Positions 24,861 to 34,399 of a stretch of 64,000 nt of DNA are shown here, one piece after another (position 1 is the stretch's first letter; every line of letters begins with the position of its first letter). Source of the DNA: Brevundimonas pishanensis (GTDB lineage Bacteria; Pseudomonadota; Alphaproteobacteria; Caulobacterales; Caulobacteraceae); assembly GCF_022750635.1 (NCBI RefSeq), contig NZ_JAJKBG010000003.1:124001-188000 (forward strand), in the 5' to 3' direction. The notes under the pieces were generated by a model that ran no database searches, was not told the DNA's origin, and saw nothing but the letters and a program-made list of their open reading frames with translations. Position numbers and translations under genes: made by a program.

Positions 24861-25867
24861 TAGAGGAACTTGGCCATCTGCAGGGCGGTGTCCGACATGC
24901 GGGTGGCGAAGCCCCACTCGTTGTCGTACCAGCTCAGCACGCGCACCAGAGTGCCGTCGATGACCTGGGTCTGCGGCAGGGCAGCGGTCGACGAAGCGGC
25001 GACGTGGTTCAGGTCGATCGACACCAGCGGATCGGTCGTGGTGAACAGGACACCCTTCATCGGGCCGTTGGCCGCAGCTTCCAGAGCGGCGTTGACTTCT
25101 TCCACGGTGGTGGCACGGCCAGCGACGATCTTCAGGTCAACGACCGAGACGTTCGGGGTCGGGACGCGGATCGACGAGCCGTCCAGCTTGCCCTTCAGTT
25201 CCGGCAGAACCAGACCCACAGCCTTAGCGGCCCCGGTCGAGGTCGGGATCATGGACTGGGCTGCAGCGCGGGCGCGGTACAGGTCCTTGTGCATGGTGTC
25301 CAGCGTCGGCTGGTCGCCGGTGTAGGCGTGGATGGTGGTCATGTAGCCACGCTCGATGCCGACCAGTTCGTTCAGAACCTTGGCAATCGGTGCCAGGCAG
25401 TTGGTGGTGCACGAAGCGTTCGACACGATGATGTCGTCGGCGGTCAGGGTCTCGTGGTTCACGCCGAAGACGATGGTTTTGTCGGCGTTGTCAGCCGGAG
25501 CCGAAACCAGAACGCGTTTGGCACCTGCGGTCAGGTGGGCCGAAGCCTTTTCCTTCGAGGTGAAGATGCCGGTGCACTCGAGGGCGATGTCGACCTTCAG
25601 TTCGGCGTGCGGCAGCTTGGCCGGATCGCGCTCTGCAGTGACCTTGATCTTGCCGGTGCCGACGTCGATCCAGTCTTCACCCGAGGTGATGGTGCCCGGG
25701 AAACGGCCGTGGACCGAGTCATAGCGCAGCAGGTGTGCGTTGGTCTCAACCGGACCCAGGTCGTTGATCGCCACGACCTCGATGTCCTTGCGGCCATGCT
25801 CGACGATCGAGCGAAGAACAAGACGGCCGATACGGCCAAAGCCGTTAATGGCGACGCGAACGGTCAT
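24860..25867 (-). CDS. gap: glyceraldehyde-3-phosphate dehydrogenase, type I
   Basis: A 335-residue enzyme. Rossmann motif I-N-G-F-G-R-I-G-R at 7-15; N-D at 35-36 after the second strand favours NAD; catalytic Cys153 in [12 protein letters not shown] with His180; C-terminal W-Y-D-N-E-W-G. It interconverts glyceraldehyde 3-phosphate and 1,3-bisphosphoglycerate. The stop overlaps the following lipoprotein ATG by one base. About 180 bases upstream separate it from ybdD and contain that gene's terminator and presumably the gap promoter. Confidence 0.96.
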   Translation of the reverse strand: MTVRVAINGFGRIGRLVLRSIVEHGRKDIEVVAINDLGPVETNAHLLRYDSVHGRFPGTITSGEDWIDVGTGKIKVTAERDPAKLPHAELKVDIALECTGIFTSKEKASAHLTAGAKRVLVSAPADNADKTIVFGVNHETLTADDIIVSNASCTTNCLAPIAKVLNELVGIERGYMTTIHAYTGDQPTLDTMHKDLYRARAAAQSMIPTSTGAAKAVGLVLPELKGKLDGSSIRVPTPNVSVVDLKIVAGRATTVEEVNAALEAAANGPMKGVLFTTTDPLVSIDLNHVAASSTAALPQTQVIDGTLVRVLSWYDNEWGFATRMSDTALQMAKFL

Positions 25868-25990
25868 GGTTGGATCTCCAAGTCAGGAACGACGAAAGTT
25901 TGGCGTCTCAATGGGACGATGAGCGCGCAAGTGCAAGCCTTGGGCGCTCACAGATGGCGAACATCAGTTACAGGAACAGTTTTTTCGTCC

Positions 25991-26028
25991 AAAAAACAGC
26001 AGGCCCGACCCGGCTGAGCCGGATCGGG
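25991..26028 (-). terminator. intrinsic terminator of cstA-ybdD
   Basis: CCCGACCCGGC (26004-26014) and GCCGGATCGGG (26018-26028), 11 bp with one wobble or mismatch, followed on - by a run of six T (26-base side 25991-25996). Confidence 0.85.
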
Positions 26029-26047
26029 GCGCGTGGCTGTTCGAGAA

Positions 26048-26281
26048 TCAGCAGCATTTGAAACCGCCACCTGCACCAAAGCGTCGCGCTTCATGCAGGC
26101 GGAAGAAGGCGGTTCGATCCATAGGCGGATCCTCCGGATGATTAGCTCGGGCATGGGCCACATAGGCCTCATAGTCCGGTTGTCCGATCATCAGGCTGGC
26201 CGTGCGACGCGCGTCCTTGCCCCAACGGAGCAGGGTGTCGCGACAATCGCACAGCGTCTGGGTCAGAGCCTGATCAGGCAC
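26048..26281 (-). CDS. YbdD/YjiX family protein
   Basis: A 77-residue protein with the family features: C-D-C near residue 11-13, Y-E-A-Y-V-A-H, H-P-E-D-P-P-M, a Phe/Arg-rich stretch, and the C-terminal K-C-C. This small family is nearly always encoded right after cstA-type carbon-starvation/pyruvate transporters, as here, where it overlaps the cstA 3' end by 8 bases. It is presumed to assist the transporter; function is not proven. Confidence 0.88.
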   Translation of the reverse strand: MPDQALTQTLCDCRDTLLRWGKDARRTASLMIGQPDYEAYVAHARANHPEDPPMDRTAFFRLHEARRFGAGGGFKCC

Positions 26282-28349
26282 GGACCGAGCCTTCCAACTG
26301 CAGTTCGGCTTCCGACGGGATTTCCACCGCCGTCGGGTTAGGGTTGGCCAGAGCCTTACGGCAGGCCAGCACCGAATAGATCAGGATTACCACCACAACG
26401 ATCAGGAAGCCGGCCGTCAGTGCCGAGTTCACATAGTCATTGAAGATGATGTGCTGCATGTCGGCGGCAGACTTGGCAGGGGCCAGAAGCTCGCCCGAGG
26501 CTGCGGCCTCCTGATACTTGCGGGCGTGCGACAGGAAGCCGACGCGCACATCCGGATGGAACAGCTTCTGGAAGCCTGCCGTAAGGGTGCACACCAGCAG
26601 CCACGCCGCCGGCACTGCAGCCACCCACGCGAACCGCTGACGCTTCATCTTGAACAGGACAACCACACCCAACATCAGCGCGATTGCGGCCAGCATCTGG
26701 TTGGCGATGCCGAACAGCGGCCACAGGCTGTTGATGCCGCCCAGCGGATCGACCACGCCCGCATAGAGGAAGTAGCCCCACAGACCGACCGTCAATGCGG
26801 TGGCGATGACATTGCCGGTCCAGCTTTGGGTATTGCGCATCTTGGGCACGGCCACGCCCAGCAGGTCCTGAATCATGAAACGGCAAACACGGGTACCCGC
26901 ATCCACAGTCGTCAGGATGAACAGTGCCTCGAACAGAATGGCGAAGTGATACCAGAAGCTCATCATCGCCTTGCCGCCGATGACGCTCGACAGGATGTGC
27001 GCCATGCCGACAGCGAGGGTGGGGGCACCGCCCGCGCGCGACAGGATCGAATGTTCGCCGACGTCCTTGGCCAGTTGGTCGAGGGCCTCGGGCGTAATGT
27101 GGAAGCCCCACTGGGCCACAGCCGCAGCCGCGGAGTTCACATCGGTGCCGATGACCGCCGCCGGACTGTTCATCACGAAATAAACGGCCGGATCGAGCAC
27201 ACTCGCCGCGATCAGCGCCATGGCAGCCACAAAGCTTTCACATAGCATGGCCCCATAGCCGATGAGCGGGATCTGGCTTTCGCTCTCCAGCAGTTTGGGC
27301 GTAGTGCCCGACGAAATCAGGGCGTGGAAGCCGGAGACCGCGCCACAGGCGATGGTGATGAACAGGAACGGGAAGAGTGCGCCCGAGAAGACCGGACCCG
27401 AGCCGTCAATAAACTGGGTAACGGCGGGCATCTGCATGTGCGGGCGGACGATCAGGATGCCGATGGCCAGAGCTGCAATCGCGCCGATCTTGAGAAAGGT
27501 CGACAGATAGTCACGCGGGGCCAGCAGCAGCCAAACCGGCATAACCGAGGCGAAGAAGCCATAGGCCATCATCGCGATCGCCAGCGTTGTCCCTGACAGG
27601 GTAAAGGCCGGACCCCAAACAGGGTGATAGGCCACCTGACCGCCCAGAATGATCGATCCGATCAGAAGCACCACGCCGATGAGCGACACCTCGCCCACAC
27701 GACCGGGGCGCAGGTAACGGGTGTAGAGGCCCATGAAGATGGCGATGGGAATGGTGGCGGCGACGGTGAACGTGCCCCACGGGCTCTCGGCCAATGCCTT
27801 GACCACGACCAGTGCCAGCACCGCCAGAATGATGACCATGATCATCAACACGCCGACTTGCGCGATGATACCGGGGATGGGCCCCATTTCGGTGCGGACC
27901 ATGTCGCCCAGTGACTTGCCGTCGCGGCGCGTGGACATGAACAGCACCAGCATGTCCTGAACGGCACCGGCGACAACCACACCGACCAAAATCCACAACA
28001 TGCCGGGCAGATAACCCATCTGCGCTGCCAGTACCGGCCCGACCAGAGGGCCTGCGCCTGCAATGGCCGCAAAGTGGTGGCCGAACAGAACATTGCGCGG
28101 GGTAGGGACGTAATCCAGCCCGTCGTTGTGACGGACCGCAGGCGTCGGACGGTTCGGGTTAAGCTTCAGGACCTTACCGGCCAGATATCGCGCATAATAG
28201 CGATAGGCGATGGCGTAGATACAAAGGGCGGCCGTTACCAGCCACACGGCGCTGATGCTCTCGCCCTTATGTAGCGCCAAGACCCCGACCGAAATCGCGC
28301 CGAGTATGGCAATGGCCCCGAATATGAGGCCGCTCTTTAGCTTACCCAA
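26274..28349 (-). CDS. cstA: carbon starvation protein CstA, pyruvate/peptide transporter family
   Basis: A 691-residue integral membrane protein with about 16-18 hydrophobic segments. Family motifs: Y-V-P-T-P-R-N-V-L-F-G-H-H-F-A-A-I-A-G at about 80-98, G-A-V-Q-D-M-L-V-L-F, S-S-G-T-T-P-K, and the C-terminal T-R-V-C-R-F-M-I-Q-D. The start is TTG 28349 with GGAGG eight bases upstream; no better ATG is nearby. Members take up pyruvate or peptides when preferred carbon is scarce. It forms a unit with ybdD. Confidence 0.93.
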   Translation of the reverse strand: MGKLKSGLIFGAIAILGAISVGVLALHKGESISAVWLVTAALCIYAIAYRYYARYLAGKVLKLNPNRPTPAVRHNDGLDYVPTPRNVLFGHHFAAIAGAGPLVGPVLAAQMGYLPGMLWILVGVVVAGAVQDMLVLFMSTRRDGKSLGDMVRTEMGPIPGIIAQVGVLMIMVIILAVLALVVVKALAESPWGTFTVAATIPIAIFMGLYTRYLRPGRVGEVSLIGVVLLIGSIILGGQVAYHPVWGPAFTLSGTTLAIAMMAYGFFASVMPVWLLLAPRDYLSTFLKIGAIAALAIGILIVRPHMQMPAVTQFIDGSGPVFSGALFPFLFITIACGAVSGFHALISSGTTPKLLESESQIPLIGYGAMLCESFVAAMALIAASVLDPAVYFVMNSPAAVIGTDVNSAAAAVAQWGFHITPEALDQLAKDVGEHSILSRAGGAPTLAVGMAHILSSVIGGKAMMSFWYHFAILFEALFILTTVDAGTRVCRFMIQDLLGVAVPKMRNTQSWTGNVIATALTVGLWGYFLYAGVVDPLGGINSLWPLFGIANQMLAAIALMLGVVVLFKMKRQRFAWVAAVPAAWLLVCTLTAGFQKLFHPDVRVGFLSHARKYQEAAASGELLAPAKSAADMQHIIFNDYVNSALTAGFLIVVVVILIYSVLACRKALANPNPTAVEIPSEAELQLEGSVRA

Positions 28350-28467
28350 AATAGTATCCTCCCGCGCCGCCTGAAAAGCGGTCTTGCGGAAGGATACTGT
28401 TACCCAAAAACGCGGATGCGCAACCGCCGGTACGGGAATGGGCGACTAAGGTCGTAAGCGTTCTAGC

Positions 28468-29676
28468 TTAAGCTTTGACAGGCTTGACCTTTCGGGCGGC
28501 CTCGGTGGCGCGCGTACGGGCGATATCGGTGGTCTCGCCACGCGCGATTGCGACACCCATTCGACGGCGCTCGAAGCTTTCTGGCTTGCCGAACAGGCGC
28601 AGCTCCGAGGTCGGTACGGCCAGAGCCTCGGCCACGCCATCATAGGCAATGCCGTCCGCTTCCATCCCGCCATAGATGACGGCGCTGGCCGCCGGCTCGC
28701 GCAAGGTCACATCGACGGGAAGGCCGAGGATGGCTCGGGCGTGCAGGGCGAACTCGCTCTGCTGTTGGCTGCCGAGGGTCACAAGGCCGGTATCGTGTGG
28801 ACGCGGGCTGACTTCCGAGAACCAGACCTGATCGCCCTTCACGAACAGTTCGACGCCGAACACGCCCCAGCCGCCCAGAGCGTCCGTGACCTTGGCAGCG
28901 ATGTCCTGTGCGGACTTCAGCGCGGCCTCGGTCATGGCTTGCGGCTGCCAGCTTTCGACGTAGTCGCCCTTGACCTGACGGTGTCCGATCGGGGCGCAGA
29001 AGTCCGTGCGGGTGATGCCGTCGACATCGCGCGAACGCACGGTCAGCAGGGTGATCTCGAAGTCGAAATCAATGCGGCCCTCGACGATGACCTTGCCACC
29101 CGCCACACGCCCCGACTGCTCGGCATGGTCCCATGCGGCCGCGATCTGGTCGGCGCTCTCGACATAGGACTGGCCCTTGCCCGAGGACGACATGACCGGC
29201 TTCACAAAGCAGGGGAAGCCAACCTTCTCAGCTCCCGCAGCCAGTTCCTCGGCGCTCGACGCAAAGGCATAGGCACTGGTCGGCACACCCAACTCCTCGG
29301 CGGCCAGACGGCGGATGCCCTCGCGGTTCATCGTCAGCTGTGTCGCGCGCGCGGTCGGCACCACCTTGGCCAGACCGGCATCCTCGATGAAGGCCAGCGC
29401 GTCGGTAGCGATGGCCTCAATCTCCGGCACGATGATGTGCGGGGCTTCGGCCATGATCAGGCCGTTCAGCACCTGCGGGTCGGTCATCGGGATGACGTGG
29501 CTGCGGTGCGCCACCTGCATGGCGGGCGCATTGGCATAGCGGTCCACCGCGATCACCTCCGCCCCGAGGCGCTGAAGCTCAATCGCCACCTCCTTGCCGA
29601 GTTCACCCGAGCCCAACAGCATGACGCGTACGGCGGAATCAGAAAGCGGCGTGCCGAGACGGAAAGGTTGGTTCAC
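28468..29676 (-). CDS. purT: formate-dependent phosphoribosylglycinamide formyltransferase
   Basis: A 402-residue ATP-grasp enzyme: an N-terminal pre-ATP-grasp domain ([12 protein letters not shown]), then [13 protein letters not shown], and [10 protein letters not shown]. It formylates GAR using formate and ATP, the folate-independent alternative to PurN at purine step 3. It starts within the last four bases of the upstream esterase gene (ATGA overlap), so the two are co-translated. No clear terminator separates it from cstA. Confidence 0.95.
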   Translation of the reverse strand: MNQPFRLGTPLSDSAVRVMLLGSGELGKEVAIELQRLGAEVIAVDRYANAPAMQVAHRSHVIPMTDPQVLNGLIMAEAPHIIVPEIEAIATDALAFIEDAGLAKVVPTARATQLTMNREGIRRLAAEELGVPTSAYAFASSAEELAAGAEKVGFPCFVKPVMSSSGKGQSYVESADQIAAAWDHAEQSGRVAGGKVIVEGRIDFDFEITLLTVRSRDVDGITRTDFCAPIGHRQVKGDYVESWQPQAMTEAALKSAQDIAAKVTDALGGWGVFGVELFVKGDQVWFSEVSPRPHDTGLVTLGSQQQSEFALHARAILGLPVDVTLREPAASAVIYGGMEADGIAYDGVAEALAVPTSELRLFGKPESFERRRMGVAIARGETTDIARTRATEAARKVKPVKA

Positions 29677-30521
29677 GGATTTACGGGCTCCTGCACAGGA
29701 TAGGCACGGCTGAGGAAATCGATAGCCGAGGCCGAAAAGACGGTAGAATGGGTCTCCGAATGGCGTGGTTCGTACGCCCAGACCAGCCCCTTTGGCGGGT
29801 TATTTCGCAGTGCCGCGACCAAACGATCCATGCTCGCCTGCATTTGACCGCCTTCGTCGCCGATGGTCAGCAAGAGTTGCCGCTCGCCCTCGGGATGCGC
29901 GGCCAACAGGGCCGCAGCATGTTTGGACAGAGCCTCGCGGTCCCACCACAGGCTCGGACTAACTGCCAAGTACCGGTCGAACAGCGTGGGCTGTCGCAGA
30001 TAAGTCTCGACGATGAACAGGGCTGCGGCGGACTCCCCCAGCACAGCATCATCGCCATTCGTGCGATAGCGGCCCTCGATCTGAGGTTTGACCTCTGTTT
30101 CGATATAGCGGCGGAAACGATCTGACTCTCCGTGGTTGGGCCATTGGCGCGCGATGCGACGGTCGGTCGAGCGCTGGGTCAACTCGTTCTGGCGATCTTC
30201 GGTGGCGATGCCGACGAGAATGGCAGGCCGCACGCGGCCGTCAGCCATAGCCGCGCCAATTCGGGCGCTATAGCTAGGCCAGTCCTGCGCCATACCTCCG
30301 TCCAGAAGATAGATGACCGGATATCGCTCCTGCGAGGTTTCGTATCCGAGCGGCAAAAGCACATTAACCTCGCGCACCTTGCCCATCACATCCGACAGGA
30401 TCGTGAGCGGAATACTGCTCGCAGCTGTCGGGGCAGGTGAGGGCTCGGCCTGACCCGTGCTCGCTATGGCGCTCTCACCGCCAAAAACGAGACAGGCAGC
30501 AAACATCAACATGCGTAACAT
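29673..30521 (-). CDS. secreted alpha/beta-hydrolase esterase (ferri-siderophore esterase-like fold)
   Basis: A 282-residue protein with an N-terminal signal peptide (about 1-21). It has the esterase D/PF00756 pattern: [16 protein letters not shown], the nucleophile elbow G-E-S-A-A with Ser as nucleophile, and a C-terminal His in H-S-E-T-H-S-T-V-F. Substrate unknown; relatives hydrolyse acyl or siderophore esters in the periplasm. It overlaps purT by four bases. This pairing has no obvious metabolic logic. Confidence 0.8.
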   Translation of the reverse strand: MLRMLMFAACLVFGGESAIASTGQAEPSPAPTAASSIPLTILSDVMGKVREVNVLLPLGYETSQERYPVIYLLDGGMAQDWPSYSARIGAAMADGRVRPAILVGIATEDRQNELTQRSTDRRIARQWPNHGESDRFRRYIETEVKPQIEGRYRTNGDDAVLGESAAALFIVETYLRQPTLFDRYLAVSPSLWWDREALSKHAAALLAAHPEGERQLLLTIGDEGGQMQASMDRLVAALRNNPPKGLVWAYEPRHSETHSTVFSASAIDFLSRAYPVQEPVNP

Positions 30522-30593
30522 TGCGATCTCCGTATGTGCGCGCTGGCCATATCACCGCGTGAGGGCGAGCACGTCACCCCCTGATGGAATAAC

Positions 30594-30623
30594 AAAAGGG
30601 CCGGTCAGTTTCCCGACCGGCCC
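30594..30623 (-). terminator. intrinsic terminator of tkt
   Basis: GGGCCGGTC (30598-30606) and GACCGGCCC (30615-30623) with an 8-base loop; on - it is followed by TTTTGTTATT. It lies 28 bases beyond the tkt stop. Confidence 0.9.
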
Positions 30624-30650
30624 TGCAATGCTGATTAAGCAGCCTGATTT

Positions 30651-32645
30651 TTAAAGGCGCTGCTTGGCCTGTTCGACCACAGCCTCGGCGGTGATGCCGA
30701 ACTCTTTGTAGAGCACTTCGGCCGGAGCCGAGGCACCAAAGCCGGTCATGCCGACAAAGCCGCCGTCTTCGCCGATGAATTTGGCCCAGCCTTGTTCCAG
30801 ACCGGCTTCGACCGCGATGCGGACCGTACCGCGAGCGATGACAGAGTCTTGGTAGGCCTTCGGCTGTTGGGCGAACAGCTCGAACGACGGGACCGAAACC
30901 ACGCGGGTGGCGATGCCTTCGGCTTCCAGCTTTTCGGCGGCCTTCAGCGCGATGGCGACCTCGGTGCCGGTCGCGAACAGGCTGACCTTGGCTGCGCCAT
31001 CGGCGGCCTTCAGCTCATAGGCACCCTTGCGCGACAGGTTCTCGCCAGCGTCAGTGGTGCGGACAGCCGGGGTCTTTTGACGCGACAGGCAAAGGGCCGA
31101 TGGCATGGTCTTGTTCTGCAGGGCGACCTGCCAGCATTCCAGAGCCTCGACCGTGTCCGCCGGACGGAAGACCAGCAGGTTCGGAATGGCACGTAGAGCA
31201 GCCAGATGCTCGACCGGCTGGTGGGTCGGGCCGTCTTCGCCCAGACCGATAGAGTCGTGGGTCAGGACGTGCATCACGCGAATGCCCATCAGCGCGGCCA
31301 GACGGATCGCCGGACGGCTGTAGTCCGAGAACACCATGAAGGTGCCGCCGTAAGGAATGACGCCGCCGTGCAGGGCCATACCGTTCATGGCGGCGGCCAT
31401 GCCGAACTCGCGGATGCCGTAGTTCACATAGCGGCCCTGATAGGTCGGGGCGTCAAAGATCTGGGTATTGGCGACGAAGGTGTTGTTAGAGCCGGTCAGG
31501 TCAGCCGAGCCGCCCACCAGTTCCGGAATCGCGTCGAAGACGGTGGCCAGAGCCTCGCCCGACGACTGGCGGGTCGCCATGGCAGGCTTATCGGCGACCA
31601 GTGCCTTCAGCTTGGCTTCCAGAACGGCGAACGCATTGTTGGGCAGATCGCCAGCCATGGCGCGGGTGAAGTCGTCACGCTGCGGGTGGTTCAGCAGGCG
31701 GGCTTCCCAAGCCTTACGGTGCTTGGCACCGGCCTTGCCGATCTTTTTCCATTCCTTGTCCAGATCAGCCGGAATCTCGAACGGAGCTGAGGTCCAGCCC
31801 ATGGCCTGACGGGTGGCGGCGATTTCGACATCGCCCAGAGCCGCGCCGTGGGTCTTGTGGCTGCCTTCCATGGTGGCAGCGCCCTTGCCGATCTTGGTCT
31901 TGCAGGCGATCAGGGTCGGGACCGACTGCTTGGTCGCCCAAGCCAGAGCCTTCTTGATCTGGCCGTGGTCGTGGCCGTCAATGGCCTTTACCGCCCAGCC
32001 CGAAGCCTTGAAGCGGGCCAGTTGGTCGGTTGAGTCCGACAGGGCGACCGAGCCGTCGATGGTGATCGCGTTGTCGTCCCACAGCACCGTGAGCTTGTTC
32101 AGCTTCAGACGACCGGCCAGCGCGATGGCCTCTTGCGAAATGCCTTCCATCAGGCAGCCGTCACCGGCGATTACCCAGGTACGGTGGTCCACGAGGTCTT
32201 CGCCGAAGCGAGCGGCCAGATGGCGCTCTGCCATGGCGAAACCGACCGAGTGGGCAATGCCCTGACCAAGAGGGCCGGTGGTGACTTCAACGCCTTCGAG
32301 GTGGCCGTATTCTGGGTGGCCTGCGGTCTTTGAGCCCCACTGGCGGAAGTTTTCCAGCTGTTCGCGGGTGGCCTGCTTGTAACCGGTCAGGTGCAGCAGC
32401 GAATAAATCAGCATCGAGCCGTGACCGGCCGACAGAATGAAGCGGTCGCGGTCAGCCCAGTTCGGGGCCGAAGCATCAAACTTCAGGAATTTCGAAAACA
32501 GGACTGTCGCTACGTCCGCCATGCCCATTGGCATGCCCGGGTGGCCGCTCTTTGCCTTTTCTACGCCATCCATGGCCAGCACTCGGATGGCGTTTGCCAT
32601 CATCTGCGGGGAGGGTTTCGAGAACATCGAAAGAGCGTCTGTCAC
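30651..32645 (-). CDS. tkt: transketolase
   Basis: A 664-residue thiamine-diphosphate enzyme of the pentose phosphate pathway. Motifs: G-H-P-G-M-P-M-G near residue 34-41, the ThDP/Mg segment G-D-G-C-L-M-E-G-I-S, R-E-F-G-M-A-A-A-M-N in the pyrimidine domain, and H-D-S-I-G-L-G-E-D-G-P-T-H-Q-P. GTG 32645 is taken as the start; an ATG six codons later is possible. It heads the carbon-block strand and is divergent from the DUF4164-zapA unit. Confidence 0.95.
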   Translation of the reverse strand: MTDALSMFSKPSPQMMANAIRVLAMDGVEKAKSGHPGMPMGMADVATVLFSKFLKFDASAPNWADRDRFILSAGHGSMLIYSLLHLTGYKQATREQLENFRQWGSKTAGHPEYGHLEGVEVTTGPLGQGIAHSVGFAMAERHLAARFGEDLVDHRTWVIAGDGCLMEGISQEAIALAGRLKLNKLTVLWDDNAITIDGSVALSDSTDQLARFKASGWAVKAIDGHDHGQIKKALAWATKQSVPTLIACKTKIGKGAATMEGSHKTHGAALGDVEIAATRQAMGWTSAPFEIPADLDKEWKKIGKAGAKHRKAWEARLLNHPQRDDFTRAMAGDLPNNAFAVLEAKLKALVADKPAMATRQSSGEALATVFDAIPELVGGSADLTGSNNTFVANTQIFDAPTYQGRYVNYGIREFGMAAAMNGMALHGGVIPYGGTFMVFSDYSRPAIRLAALMGIRVMHVLTHDSIGLGEDGPTHQPVEHLAALRAIPNLLVFRPADTVEALECWQVALQNKTMPSALCLSRQKTPAVRTTDAGENLSRKGAYELKAADGAAKVSLFATGTEVAIALKAAEKLEAEGIATRVVSVPSFELFAQQPKAYQDSVIARGTVRIAVEAGLEQGWAKFIGEDGGFVGMTGFGASAPAEVLYKEFGITAEAVVEQAKQRL

Positions 32646-32739
32646 GGCAAAGCCTTTTTCAGAACAGAGAAATGGGGACGGCGCCGCTTTACCCCGCCGC
32701 GCCTACGGGTTCTATAGCGAATCTGAAGAAAGGACGCAT

Positions 32740-33036
32740 ATGGACGCCTTGACTGCTGCCAAGGCCCGCATTGAACGGGCAATGAATGAGCTGGAGCGAA
32801 AGCTTCTGGAACTGCAAGACAAGTCCAAGACGGCAACTTTGCCGGATGATGACCTGTTCGCGCCGGATCCGTCTCAGGCTGGCAGTGCCGCTCGTGTGGC
32901 CGAATTGGAAGCTGCCGGACAGGAAGCCGCGTCCGCGCTGGCGGCTGCCGCCTCGGCGGTGCGCGAGATTCTGGAACAGCCAGCCGGCGAATCCATTACA
33001 GACCCTAGTGATGTATCCGAAGTGGAGTCGCGTTGA
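32740..33036 (+). CDS. DUF4164 coiled-coil protein
   Basis: A 98-residue, mostly helical protein with heptad-like Leu/Ala spacing (A-K-A-R-I-E-R-A-M-N-E-L-E-R-K-L-L-E-L). The ATG at 32740 follows AGAAAGGA; an upstream extension overlaps the tkt coding region and is rejected. Its TGA overlaps the ATG of zapA by one base (TGATG), implying coupled translation. DUF4164 is a small alphaproteobacterial family typically encoded immediately before zapA, so a division-related role is plausible but unproven. Confidence 0.85.
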   Translation: MDALTAAKARIERAMNELERKLLELQDKSKTATLPDDDLFAPDPSQAGSAARVAELEAAGQEAASALAAAASAVREILEQPAGESITDPSDVSEVESR

Positions 33037-33350
33037 TGGCGACAGTAACTGTTGAAGTGAATGGCCGCTCCTATCCCGTTGGCTGTGCCGACGGTCAGGA
33101 AGCGCGCGTCACCCAACTGGCGCAAGAGTTCAACAGCCGCGTCTCCCAGGTCGCCGATCAGGTCGGTCAGGTCGGTGACCTGAAGCTGTTCCTGATGGGC
33201 GCTTTGATGCTGGCCGACGAATTGTCAGAGGCCCGTCGGGGCCGTGTGGCACCGGCAGCGCCTGTGGCCGAGCCGGCTAACAATGACGGCGTGGCCGAGG
33301 CCCTGAACGCTGTCGCTTCCCGTCTCGAGAAACTGGCGCAAAGCTTTTAG
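33036..33350 (+). CDS. zapA: cell division protein ZapA
   Basis: A 104-residue protein matching ZapA: V-T-V-E-V-N-G-R-S-Y-P-V-G-C near the N-terminus, then a helix leading to L-F-L-M-G-A-L-M-L-A-D-E-L and a C-terminal coiled coil (V-A-S-R-L-E-K-L-A-Q). ZapA binds and bundles FtsZ at midcell. ATG 33036 is used, one codon inside an in-frame TTG. The TAG stop is followed in the same frame by 83 further open codons. Confidence 0.92.
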   Translation: MATVTVEVNGRSYPVGCADGQEARVTQLAQEFNSRVSQVADQVGQVGDLKLFLMGALMLADELSEARRGRVAPAAPVAEPANNDGVAEALNAVASRLEKLAQSF

Positions 33351-33602
33351 CTGATACGCCCCCACTCCGCATCGCTGTCGCCCAAACGACGTCGCAGTGC
33401 GGCGCGGGGCAGTGCGCGTGCGCGCAAACGCGACGAACGCCAGTTGGACCTTCTGGACTGGCTGGATTCCCAGCCCAGCTATGATCCACGCACGACGACG
33501 CCGAAGGTTAGGCACAAGCCCAAGCTGGTCGCGGGGCTGGATGTGGACGAGGATCAACTGGATTTGGTCGAGCTGATTGCGAAAACTGTTCGGGCGGCCT
33601 GA
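33351..33602 (+). other. open frame directly after the zapA stop, no normal start codon
   Basis: Reading on in the zapA frame after TAG gives 83 codons to TGA 33600-33602. The first part is Arg-rich; from about 33426 it looks coding (E-R-Q-L-D-L-L-D-W-L-D-S-Q-P-S-Y-D-P, then L-V-A-G-L-D-V-D-E-D-Q-L-D-L-V-E-L-I-A), with GC-rich third positions. No ATG or GTG exists in frame; a TTG at 33444 would give 52 residues but lacks a ribosome site. It may be an unusual-start small gene, a stop-codon readthrough tail of ZapA, or a decayed gene. Confidence 0.4.
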
Positions 33603-33663
33603 TCTTTGCCCCTTGAGCCGCAAGCCCGCTGGCCCTATCTAAGCCATTGGCGGGTCAGCTGCG

Positions 33664-33800
33664 GCCCTCGTCGGGGACTACATTCCTCCCGGCCTTAATC
33701 ATCTCGAAGGGAGCTGTCCCTGCATGGGCCCGAGGGCCTGAGTATATGGCGCCCACCTGTCTTTCAGGTTCGAGAGGATTCATCGCCCCACGGTTCTTGT
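33664..33800 (+). ncRNA. ssrS: 6S RNA (regulator of RNA polymerase)
   Basis: Located between zapA and the formyltetrahydrofolate cyclo-ligase gene, the conserved proteobacterial place for 6S RNA. The fold matches: a closing stem (GGGG 33673-33676 with CCCC 33786-33789, extended by CGT/ACG, and TCCTC 33684-33688 with GAGGA 33774-33778), a terminal arm (GGCC 33691 with GGCC 33735; CTCG 33703 with CGAG 33731), and a small hairpin CCTG/CAGG near 33755-33768 on the 3' side of the central bubble. A strong terminator follows. Ends are approximate. 6S RNA mimics an open promoter and sequesters the housekeeping holoenzyme. Confidence 0.72.
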
Positions 33801-33813
33801 GGCGCCGCCAACC

Positions 33814-33848
33814 CAAAACCCCGTCCTGTTCCGCAGGGCGGGGTTTTG
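33814..33848 (+). terminator. intrinsic terminator after 6S RNA
   Basis: Perfect stem CAAAACCCCG (33814-33823) / CGGGGTTTTG (33839-33848). The stem itself carries the T-run. It precedes the fau ATG by 14 bases, so fau is either expressed by readthrough or from a weak promoter nearby. Confidence 0.85.
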
Positions 33849-33862
33849 TGTTTCATAGCGCC

Positions 33863-34399
33863 ATGGACAAAGCCGACATCCGCACCCGTATGCGCGCCGA
33901 ACGCAAGCTGCTGAACCAGCCTGAGCGCGTCGCGGAGATCGTCGCACGGGCTTTGAGCCTGCCAGCGGGCGAAGTTGTCGCCCTCTATTCCGCCATCGGG
34001 GCCGAGGTTCCGACCGATGACTTGGCCACTGCACTGTTGGCCCAAGGCCGCACGCTTTGCCTTCCGGTCGTGACCTCGCGGGACCAGCCGATGGAGTTCC
34101 GCCTGTGGTCGCCGGGAGATCCTTTGGAAGATGACGAGGCCGGATGCCCTGCACCGCTGGACCTTGCCAGCACCATCGTCCCTGATCTGGTGATCACGCC
34201 GCTCGTGGCTTTCGACGCGCGCGGCTACCGGTTGGGGCAGGGGGGCGGCTATTATGACCGCACGTTTGAAGTCCTGACGGAGGCCGTCCGCGTAGGTCTC
34301 GCTTTCGCAGGGCAGGAGGTGGATGCCCTGCCTGTCGAGGCGCATGACATACGTCTGCATGGTGTTCTCACCGAGAACGGGTATAGAGCCTTGCTATGA
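33863..34399 (+). CDS. fau: 5-formyltetrahydrofolate cyclo-ligase
   Basis: A 178-residue protein: M-D-K-A-D-I-R-T-R-M-R-A-E-R-K, V-A-L-Y-S-A-I-G-A-E-V, a V-I-T-P-L-V-A-F-D segment and the nucleotide-binding loop R-L-G-Q-G-G-G-Y-Y-D-R-T. It converts 5-formyl-THF to 5,10-methenyl-THF with ATP. An upstream extension would run through the 6S RNA and is rejected. The stop overlaps the next ATG by four bases. The 6S RNA-fau order is conserved in proteobacteria. Confidence 0.93.
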   Translation: MDKADIRTRMRAERKLLNQPERVAEIVARALSLPAGEVVALYSAIGAEVPTDDLATALLAQGRTLCLPVVTSRDQPMEFRLWSPGDPLEDDEAGCPAPLDLASTIVPDLVITPLVAFDARGYRLGQGGGYYDRTFEVLTEAVRVGLAFAGQEVDALPVEAHDIRLHGVLTENGYRALL

